From Garcia nutans (Eukaryota; Streptophyta; Magnoliopsida; Malpighiales; Euphorbiaceae): 64,000 nucleotides of DNA. Below the pieces are notes generated by a model. That model saw nothing but the letters and a program-made list of their open reading frames with translations. It was not told the DNA's origin and searched no databases. Position numbers and translations under genes: made by a program. The stretch covers positions 3,542,001-3,606,000 of the forward strand of contig CANTUV010000003.1 of NCBI GenBank assembly GCA_947685225.1. Direction: 5' to 3'. This document shows, piece after piece, positions 55,606 to 64,000 of the stretch; positions within the stretch are counted from its first letter, which is position 1, and every line of letters begins with the position of its first letter.

Positions 55606-56441
55606 GAGTGTGTTGGTTACTGTGTTTGGTTTTTGTTCTTCTTGCATTGATGAGATTGAACATACATTTGATTATGCATATGATACTATATGAACAATGT
55701 TATGTTATACGCATTGTGAATCTTGTGAATGATAAGATGCTATATGAAATTATATGAGGCCATTGTGATTGGTTATGATAACTCAAATGTGATGTGAAGC
55801 CATTGTAATTGGCTATGATGATTCCATTGAAAGAACATAAGGCATGTTTGCCTAATTGATGATGAGATTTGAGAATGAAATAATAAATGAATTGTGTGTC
55901 TAATGTGTTATTCATTTTCAGAGTTTTGTTATTGGTGGCATGCCTATTGGTAACATTCTCTTGAAGTTAGGTTGGATTTGATCCTTGAAGCCTAATTGAG
56001 ATGTTACAACCCTTGAAGCTAGGTTGGGTTGGTTCTTGAAGCCAAGTTGGGTTGATACTTAGCATGCTTTGTTCCCCTTGAAGCTTGGTTGAACCTAAAT
56101 CCTTGAAGCCTAGTTGGGGTTTATGATAATGATAAATGTGATAATAAAACCAAAGCACTAACTCTGAAAATTGAATGGCATATTAGAGTGTTTTGGGCCA
56201 TGCTTGTCTTTGTATATAATGTGATTCTTGAATGGTAAAATCATTGGAACTATAAAGATGTAATATGAATATTGTTATGACATTGAATGTAGTGTGATGT
56301 GATAATGTGATGTGCTTTTATGTGTATGGTTTATGAAATATAAAGGTGTGATGTTAGCTTTTCACCTATGATGTTAACTTTATAATTTAGATGTGTAACA
56401 TTGCATTGCCTTAAAGTATAGTGTTGGTATATCTTATACTA

Positions 56442-56479
56442 CTAAGCCGATGGCTTAGCGCGATAGTGTTTAATCGCGC
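56442..56479 (+). promoter_or_regulatory. Double hairpin of Tekay LTR (H)
   Basis: CTAAGCC-GAT-GGCTTAG plus GCGCGAT...ATCGCGC. The first loop differs from D (GAT for GTT); both stems are conserved. Confidence 0.6.
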
Positions 56480-56831
56480 AGGTGACAGAGTTGAACCTGA
56501 GAGTTCTTCGAGACCGAGTGAGAGTAGACATTGAAGAGTTCATTTTGGGACTTAAAGATCAGAGAAGAGCTGCCAATCATGTATATATTCTATGTTTTGT
56601 AAACTTTGATTTATAACATATTTGTAATAACTTCCGCTGTGAATTATTAAACATTTTATATATAGTGTCTTTTGGATTTCTTTTATTTGTTTGAGATTGG
56701 TTTCACTTATTTACAAAGATATTTGTTTTGTCTTTTTAAACCGTAGCATTTTCTATATTCAGTATACGTATATTACGATCGTTTAAGCATGCTTGGTAAG
56801 TATACAGGGTATAGAGGTGTTACAATTGTTT

Positions 56832-56843
56832 TGTTATCAGAGC
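56832..56843 (+). other. Primer-binding site of element H, mutated
   Basis: TGTTATCAGAGC, one change from TGGTATCAGAGC. It is followed by the PBS-adjacent hairpin at 56,843-56,868 (identical to D). Confidence 0.85.
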
Positions 56844-56991
56844 CTAGGTTTGAGATTCTCAACCTAGGTTAAGTGTAAGAACAAGAGTGTTTTGATTTTA
56901 AAACGTGGATTTTTGAATAACATACATGTTTGGCATTGGCAGTCTCTGATCTTTAATGAGAGGTATTCTGCTGTGTTTGCAGATATAGGTT

Positions 56992-58050
56992 GTGATGGAT
57001 TCTCACTCACGTCAGTCAGTCGAGGGTAGTGCTGAGAGTATAGCTCCTGATGAGATTAGAGAGGGAGCTAGAGTGGATAGTGCTGGAGAGGTACCTACTT
57101 CTATGTCGGGGAGACCAGCTGGTGAGGAGGTTCCGCCAGGTTGGTTTAGGCATGTGATTGATTTGTTGAGGCAAACACCAGTACAACCACCACCCCCACC
57201 CCCACAGCCTTTGGTTTCAGTGAGACAGTATGATAAATTAAGGAAGTATGGAGCAGAAGACTTTTTGGGTACTATTGATCCAGCTATAGCTGAGCAGTGG
57301 CTAGATAAAGTACAGAGAATATTTGTTCAGTTGCAAGCCACTCTAGAGGAAAAGATTGATTATGCAAGATCATTGTTGCAAAAGGACGCATATGACTGGT
57401 GGAAGACAGTGCCCCATGCTATGGATGATCCACCAACATTGTCCTATGCTGATTTTCTAAGAGAGTTTGAATTGAAGTATACTCCTAGGGAGTACAAAGA
57501 TGTGAGGAAAATGGAGTTTCTAAGCTTGAAACAAGACAACCGGACTGTGACAGAATATGAACTAGAGTTTATCCGGTTGAGTCAATATGCTGGGGGTATT
57601 ATATCTGATGAGATAGATAGATGCCGGAGATTTGAGGAGGGATTGAGGCCCTCTATCATGTGTTTGGTGGCTGGATCTAGATATCGTGATTTTTCCCAGC
57701 TGGTTGCAGCAGCTAGAAGTGTGGAGAGAGCTCAGGTTATTGTAGCTGCTTCAGAGGAAGAGATCAGGGTTAGAAGGCCCCAGTTTGAGGCAGGGTCTTC
57801 GTCTGTGAAAAGAGGTAAAGGAAGTTTTGTCCCTCGGGTTAGTAGGAGTCAGAGGCCAGCGGGTAGGTCAGTACAGTTTCAGAGGCAGAGATCTAGACCT
57901 ACAGTTTCAGTGGCGAGTGCTCCGACCCCAGTGATGCAGAGATCCACCTTACCCAGATGCATTCATTGTGGTAGGCCACATGGTGGTACTTGTTGGAAGA
58001 TGGGTGTAGCAGGGGTATGTTTCAGATGTGGATCTCCCGATGTCAGTTGA
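56992..58050 (+). pseudogene. Gag of element H
   Basis: 352 codons, MDSHSRQSVEGSAESIAPDE, closely related to D gag. The core EQWLDKVQRIFVQLQATLEE is followed by KDVRKMEFLSLKQDNRTVTE, which retains the stretch D lost. The knuckle begins CFRCGSPD and is cut there: 38 bases present in D (HFVRDC and what follows) are missing at about 58,041, changing the frame. The rest of Gag and the protease start continue in another frame (58,042-58,392). Without the H-C half of the knuckle it would not bind RNA normally. Confidence 0.92.
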
Positions 58051-58392
58051 TACTGCAGCTTCTCGACCTAGGGTGAGGGGAGGTCGAGGAGGCAGAGGTT
58101 TCGATAGAGGAGGCAGATCTGGGTTCAGTTCTAGAGGAGGTTCTACATCCAGGGAGAGTAGACCAGAGGAGGCTGGATCTTCTCAGAGGATTTATGTGAT
58201 GCAGAGGCAACCAGATGCTCCGGCAGTCATAGCTGGTACTTTTTCTTTATTTGGTATTTCAGTACTTGCTTTGATTGATCCCGGATCCACACATTCATAT
58301 ATTAGTGCATCTGTTTTGCCTGTGTCTGACGTGCATGTTGAATCCCTAGGATTTGATGTATTGGTGACAAATCCGTTAGGGCATAGTGTGAT
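58042..58392 (+). pseudogene. Gag end and protease start of element H
   Basis: The frame open from 58,028 continues after the 38-base loss: SVDTAASRPRVRGGRGGRGF (RGG-rich, as in D), PEEAGSSQRIYVMQRQPDAP, then protease LALIDPGSTHSYISASVLPV with the D-P-G active site and NPLGHSVI. It is cut by the LTR of element I at 58,393. It shows H had the same domain order as D. Confidence 0.88.
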
Positions 58393-58665
58393 TGTAATAT
58401 CCCAATATATGCCTAGGAGTTTTAATACAATTGTTGTGTGATTTGAATTAATGGTATATATATGTTGTGCAAAGAAAATGATTGTGTAATTGGAATGTAT
58501 ATATTGTATATATGTTAGTATATAAAACATATAAGTTGGTCAAATGGAGAGTCAAGGGGAAAAGATATTTATCTTATTGAGTGTGAAAGTACTTAAATGG
58601 GCATTTGAGTAATAAGAGAGTTAGAATAAATGGTTAAAGGGTATTGAAGTAATTTTCTCTTGGAA

Positions 58666-58710
58666 ATTATTATTATTATTATTATTATTATTATTGTTAT
58701 TATTATTATA
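58666..58710 (+). repeat. (ATT)n microsatellite in I LTR
   Basis: About 45 bases of ATT repeats with one interruption (GTT). Confidence 0.85.
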
Positions 58711-60436
58711 TTTGTGTGGCTATCGTGAGAGGAGAAAAGAGATTTGTCTTTCTTCTTTTTCTTCTCCTCTTGGTTCTTGCACGAGAGAGAGAGAGAGAGT
58801 TAAAGAGAGGTGATGATCTTCATCAAAATCTTGGGGTTTTAAGAGAATTGAAGGTAGAGATTGAAGAATTGACAAGATATTCAAGTTTTGAAGAAATTGT
58901 GTTACATTAACATAATGTGAGGAATTCTTGGGAAAGGAAAGGTATAGGTGATGGGAGTAGTTCTTGAGGTAAGTACAAACTTACATAGATGTAATCTTTT
59001 ATATGATTTGAGACTTAACACCCTTAGTATAAATGTGTTAAGTAGATTATTATATTGATTAATTCAATGTTACTAATGTTGTCATTGGTATAGTGTGAAA
59101 GCTATAATGATCATCCAAAAAGAAAGGTACGTGCAATGCAATTTGTTATGATAAATGTTTGGATAATGAATGGTGTTAATGTGTTTGAGAAATGATGAAA
59201 TGTGATGTTATCATGATTGATAATGATGGTCAAAATGAAATAAACAGACACATGGATTATATGACAATGAATTTAAGATACATGTGTAATGAAATGGATT
59301 ATGTATGATTGAGTGACATGATTGAAGTATGCCTATATGGTATGATTGATTAATGACATGTTTGTTTAGCAATATAATTAATGTTGCATATATCAATGAT
59401 GAAACATGAAATGTGATTTGAGATATATTGTGATATGAAGCCATTGTTATTGGCAATGATAACTTAAATGGAATATAAAGCCATTATGATGGGCTATGAT
59501 GATACAACTGTGATAAATGAGGCATGTTTGCCTAGATGATGAATCAATTGTGATAAATGAGGCATGTTTGCCTAAATAATGATGAGAATTGAAAATGATA
59601 TTGATGATGAAATAATCAATGAATTGTGTATCTAATGTGTTATTCATTTTCAGAGTTTTGTTGTTGGTGGCATGCCTAATGGTAACAATCTCTTGAAGTT
59701 AGGTTGGGCTTGATCCTTGAAGCCAAGTTGGGTTGAAGTTTAACATGTTTTACTCCCCTTTAAGCTTGGTTGGGTCTAGTCCTTGAAGCCTAATTGAGAT
59801 GTTACAACCCTTGAAGCTAGGTTGGATTAGTTCTTGAAGCCAAGTTGGGTTGATACTTAGCATGCTTTGTTCCCCTTGAAGCTTGGTTGAACTTAATCCT
59901 TGAAGCCTAGTTGGGATATTGATGAATGTGATAATTAAACCAAAGCATTAACTCTGAAAGTCGAATAGCATATTAGTGTCTTTTGGGCCCGAGTCTGTCA
60001 TTTGTTGTAAATGAGATATATGAATTGTGGATATTAGTGATGGATGATGGATGATGGTTGATGGTAATAATTGCCTTTGTGGGAAATATGATTTATGATT
60101 AGTGAATTGTGAACAAACTAATGTTTTGAAGTATGATATGTGGTGTGTGTATTGATTGTGAGTGGTAATGATGAATTGTCTTCTTTGGAAATGTGACTCT
60201 TGATTGGTATGATATATAATGTATGTATATTGATATATTGAAAATGAGTATTAGTAATGGATTGTGGTTGATGGTAATGTTTTGTTTAAATGTATATAAT
60301 ATATTAAATTTGTCAATATGTATGAAAGGTGCAATCAAGAAGGAAAAACATAATAAGAACTAATTGTACATTGAATTGATATATTATTATCTATTAGCAT
60401 ATCTATAATGTATGTTTATATTTTATATTTGTACTA

Positions 60437-60473
60437 CTAAGCTTTCGGGCTTAGCGCGGATGTATAATCGCGC
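60437..60473 (+). promoter_or_regulatory. Double hairpin of Tekay LTR (I)
   Basis: CTAAGC-TTTCGG-GCTTAG, then GCGCGGAT...ATCGCGC. Stems are kept although loops and lengths changed compared with D and H. Confidence 0.6.
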
Positions 60474-60801
60474 AGGTAGCTTGGTGGAAGATACAAGTGT
60501 TTCGTTATGCCACGAGAAGAATAAAGGTTTGTCGAGACCAACTAGAGGGTAATGCATACATGTATAACTTTTAATTTTGATATATATTTTTGACAAAAGG
60601 ATATGTATATGTATAAATGAAGTTTTGATAAAGACAATGATTTTATAGATATTATGTAAATTAATGTATTATGGTTTAAACTTTGTTATAGGTTTTTAAA
60701 AGGTAACAAAAAGTGACATCCTTATACTTTATATACTTACTGTATGTATACAAGGTATATGTACAGTACTTATATAGGGTATCGGGGTGTTACAATTATT
60801 T

Positions 60802-60813
60802 TGGTATCAGAGC
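60802..60813 (+). other. Primer-binding site, Met-tRNA type (element I)
   Basis: TGGTATCAGAGC, intact, followed at once by the hairpin at 60,813-60,838 (CTTAGG with CCTAAG). Confidence 0.9.
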
Positions 60814-60838
60814 TTAGGTTCGAGATTCTCGGCCTAAG

Positions 60839-63800
60839 TGAAACTAAAAAGGGTTTTGAAAAGTTTAAATAGAAGTAAAAAGGAAAAGTTTTGAAATGAA
60901 ATTTGTAATACGTGCATATGCATTGACACCTAGGTTGGTCTCGGATGTGGCATTATATGAATTGTAGAATATTTGTGTTATATGAAATGTTCACTATAAT
61001 TGATGATATATGTGTATACTATTTTGATGTGATGAGAAACCATGATGGTTGGTAATGATGTTGGAAATAAATTATAATTGAGGCATAGTGCCTAATTGAT
61101 TATGAGAAACGAATTGTGAAATGTAATGTGATATATGTATATTGATAATGCATATTAAAATGTCATGTTGTGTGCAACATGGAATGTAATGTTGATGTTT
61201 ATGAACAATATTATGTGGGACATAATGTGAATTGAACATAAAGAAATGTGAAATTTATGCTATTCAGTAATGTTGGAAATGATATGATTGAAGCATGTCT
61301 AGATGTTATGATTGAATATGTATATGGAAATTTATACAAAGTAAAGTGAGTTGTTAGATGTGTTGAAGTATAAAGAAATGAAAAGGAGAATAAAGTTGAA
61401 CCTGAGATAAAATCAAAATTAAGATAAGAGTATGTACTCTTTCTTCTACACTTTGAACCTCTTTATAATAAAGTTTATGTTGGGGTTATTAGACAGAGAA
61501 AATATTGCTGGATTGTTATTATTGAAAGGTATGTTACTAAAATGAGGAAAGAATGGTGGAATATTGAATGAGTTGGTTATTATAGACAAAGTGTGACTAT
61601 TTAAAGTTGGGATATATATATATATATATAAAGTTAAGGTTTTGTTTAAAGGAAAAAGAGATGATATTGGTTAAGTAAGAAAATAAGTTGATATTGTTAT
61701 TTTAATGCGAGCATAGTAAATTCAATGTTAGAAATGTGAGATGCTTGGATATTGTGAAAGCTCATGATAATGGTGATAATATGTGATATTTGAGATTTTT
61801 TTTTTAAAAGTGAGCTTTATGATTGTGGAAATTATATGTTTTAATATTGCTTTGTGATATATATTTGTAAGATGTTTTTAAAGTGATGTTAGAAAAGATG
61901 AGTTTGGCAAATTGAAGCTTAAACGAAGTAGTAAATTGGGAAGTTAAAGTTTTAGTGGAATTTGATAAAGATTATTGGGATATTGATGGTTTAATGTATA
62001 TTCAATACATGAGCTAGGTGAAATGACTAATATGGCATATGAAAGTATTATGAATTGAGTAAGGTGATTGATAGTATAAGAATTTATCTTGGAGTATAAA
62101 AGGGTAAAAATGGAGATGGAAATATATTAAATGCTTTTAAAGATGAAGATGAAAGTGAAAGAGATGTTACATTGAGAATGTGGTTAAGATGGATGTAAAG
62201 TGCTATTATAGTCAGTATATATATATGTGTATTGTATGAATAAATACTTTGCATCATATTGGAAGAGATGGTACTAGATGATTCTCGCTGACTCTCTTAA
62301 GGGGGAGGTTAGGTATTCGATCCAGAGTGGCGACTTGCACTCATGTGTCTTGGGTGTAATTCGAATAAGTGAATCCTGTTGGAAGGCCGTGAGGGCAGTT
62401 TGGTACTGTAGTAACCCAGCTCAGAGGCCCTGATGGTTTCTCCGGATAGGAATGGTTTAGCAGGTGGACTGGGACGGTTGTTACAGTTATAAAGGAAAAT
62501 TTGTATTGAATGTATGATAAATAAGAGTATTTAATTAAGTGTACATATGTATGTGATATGTGAATTGAGTTTTCACTGTGAATGAAATTATATATATCAA
62601 CAAATGTGTGAATCACATTATAAAGGTGATTTATGAATATGTATGTGGTATAATTATAAAATTAATGTTATAGAAACAATATTGTATGTAGTATTAGACC
62701 TAAGAGAGATTAGGTCTTGAATTGTGTTAAGCTAAATGAATTATGTGATGGAAGTGAGAATGACATAGACTTAAATAATATTGAACAGTGGAAATTGTTA
62801 TAGTGAGCATTGAACTTGATGATTATGTGATATTTAGAGTTCCAAAGTATTCACATATGAAAAGTTCTATGTGCATATATATATTATAAGAGATTGTAAT
62901 GGATTAGAAATGAAGTGACGAATAGAAATTGTATAAGAACTGCATATAATTGAATATGTGTATAGTAATATTGTTGAAGCATGAATTAAGTTGATAAAGA
63001 TCTTTTACTCGAGTGCAAATTGGTTTGAAATGAAATTGGAATGTGTTAATTTCTGATATAGTAGAAATGTAAAGGACTATATAATTCTTAAAATATACCT
63101 TAGCCTTGTATTTGTAAAGATTGAGAATAGAATTATAAAAGAACAGTATTGATTTGGAAGTCCTAGGCTTGAATATTAATCTCTTAAAGCCATGTGTTTT
63201 ATTCAGTATATTGGATCGGTTAATTTGTTATCTATGGATTTGAATCTTAGATATAATGATTGTAATACGGATTTGGTGAGGTTGACAATTTTGTTTGAAA
63301 AGTATAGTTAAAAGCTATGATGGATAAGGTTGTACCTTATTATTATTTTTATGTTAAGAATTTGGTTATAATGGTGAAGATAAAGAAAGAAAAAGGGAAA
63401 TTATGGAAATGTGGTGAGATATGAATAATATGATAAAAAGGTAATTGAAATAAGTATAACAATGATTTGAAACGTGAAGAGATATTAAAAAGGGAGAAAT
63501 TCTAAGATATGAATGAAAGTTGTACTGAATATGCTTATGATATGTAACTTGAGGTTTAAGGGAATGAGCTCAAGGGTTGAGTGAATGAATTATGGATATT
63601 AAGCATGATATAACATTTTTATGAGAATTGGTGGAAATTATTACTAAGATAATAGAAAGTAAACTATGTGTATATTTAAAGATAATTGGAAGTGATTTGT
63701 TATCATGATGATTTGACTGAAAATGGATTGAAAGAGATTAGAAATTGAATATAAGTTTGTTCCTATGGACTTAAGTTATTTTTATACTTATATGAAAATT

Positions 63801-64000
63801 GTGAAATTTCATGATAAGTTAGATTACTTAATCGTTGGTTGGAATTGAACAAAATTGGAACGTGGGTATATTGTGACAGATAAATCAATTGATCTGGATT
63901 TGGCTAGGATTATGAATCATTATTGAAATTTAACGTGTATAGTTGTATTAAGAAAATAAGTATTTACATGATAATGTATATGAGGTAAAATTTTAAAGTG
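60839..64000 (+). other. Internal region of element I, non-coding
   Basis: AT/G-rich sequence with many ATGTGATATATG-like words, without gag or pol motifs in any frame I could read. A GC-richer block at about 62,281-62,485 stands out, with a purine tract TTAAGGGGGAGG at its left edge. Otherwise nothing specific is seen. This fits a large retrotransposon derivative (LARD); the right end lies outside. Confidence 0.6.
62281..62485. other. GC-richer block in the interior of element I
   Basis: About 200 bases with TTAAGGGGGAGG, GAGTGGCGACTTGCACTCA, TGAGGGCAGTTTGGTAC and GGACTGGGACGGTTGTTACA. It differs sharply in composition from its surroundings. It could be a PPT plus remnant of another element's 3' end, or a functional element. 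Not recognised. Confidence 0.45.

Larger units (their letters stand above)
54602..56824 (+). repeat. Element H 5' LTR
   Basis: It contains a GACACGGCC array at 55,420-55,605, the CTTGAAGC repeat at 55,960-56,118 and the double hairpin at 56,442-56,479 (GAT loop in the first hairpin). It ends GGTGTTACA. No gene. Confidence 0.88.
54602..58392 (+). mobile_element. Element H: Tekay-type chromovirus (left part)
   Basis: The 5' LTR (54,602-56,824) lacks about 33 bases at its start compared with I's LTR. A mutated PBS, gag and the protease start follow. At 58,393 element I interrupts it. The rest of pol and the 3' LTR lie to the right of the window. It is inserted in the integrase of G; the left target duplication cannot be confirmed. 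Confidence 0.88.
58393..60794 (+). repeat. Element I 5' LTR
   Basis: It holds an (ATT)n tract (58,666-58,710), a GA run (58,783-58,799), a CTTGAAGC repeat (59,689-59,913) and the double hairpin (60,437-60,473), but no GACACG or GCGGTCGC module. It diverges from D and H while keeping the ends and the hairpins. No gene. Confidence 0.82.
58393..64000 (+). mobile_element. Element I: LARD-like element with Tekay-type LTR (left part)
   Basis: The LTR starts TGTAATATCCC (58,393) within H and ends GTGTTACA (60,794). A perfect PBS and hairpin follow, then at least 3.2 kb without any credible coding frame. Target sequence GTGAT (58,388-58,392) should recur after its 3' LTR outside the window. It appears non-autonomous. 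Confidence 0.75.

Noticed and set aside
58716..58910. 64-codon frame in the I LTR
   Set aside because: No similarity to a known family; it overlaps microsatellite and GA-rich sequence in an LTR.
62341..62616. 91-codon minus-strand frame in element I
   Set aside because: No recognisable motif; composition follows the AT-rich surroundings and the GC-rich block.

Overview
This window looks like nuclear DNA of a flowering plant, probably a eudicot. It is AT-rich and consists almost entirely of nested LTR retrotransposons. I see no host gene, no tRNA or rRNA gene and no bacterial-style operon. The lineages recognisable from protein motifs and primer-binding sites are Tat/Ogre-like Ty3/gypsy (with an extra RNase H and antisense accessory genes), Athila-like Ty3/gypsy, Tekay-type chromovirus, SIRE-like Ty1/copia, a second Ty1/copia element, an L1-like LINE fragment and a non-coding LARD-like element.

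Layout. Element A (Tat/Ogre-like, + strand) spans about 1-45,547. It has an LTR at 1-1777 and a gag cut by a solo Tekay LTR (1852-4498, target-site duplication GCTGC). A decayed pro-RT-RH-aRH-IN runs to 10,004. Two antisense accessory genes follow: a DUF7745-like gene in two pieces (exon 1 at 35.3-36.0 kb, exon 2 at 10.4-10.8 kb) and a plant-mobile-domain (PMD) gene (36.3-38.7 kb). Its truncated 3' LTR is 44,567-45,547. Between the two DUF7745 pieces sits element E (10,850-35,083, duplication GTCCA), an Athila-type LTR with an internal tandem duplication. E carries a LINE fragment and element C (Athila-like, 13,891-33,615). C carries element D (Tekay, 20,769-30,738, duplication AGTTG, nearly identical LTRs). 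Element F, a 5'-truncated Ty1/copia (about 39,300-44,566), replaced the start of A's 3' LTR.

Element B is a second Tat/Ogre copy in inverted orientation. It has a 3' LTR (45,548-47,753 on the minus strand), a TTCTGGAC palindrome array, and the PMD gene, which reads left to right here. B is interrupted by G (SIRE-like, from 50,400), G by H (Tekay, from about 54,602) and H by I (LARD-like, 58,393 to beyond the window). Both arms are therefore four insertion layers deep.

What stands out is the non-coding part of these elements. Several unrelated families carry arrays of short GC-rich palindromes in LTRs or leaders: GACACG/CGTGTC in Athila-type and Tekay elements, GCGACCGC in the SIRE-like LTR, and TTCTGGAC with covarying arms in the Tat element. 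The Tekay LTRs have one position where different palindrome modules are exchanged. They also share a double hairpin, and a hairpin beside the primer-binding site shows a compensatory change. The Athila-like element C joins protease directly to the integrase tail and has lost RT, RNase H and the integrase core. Most inactivating stops look like C-to-T (or G-to-A) changes, as expected for methylated, silenced elements.
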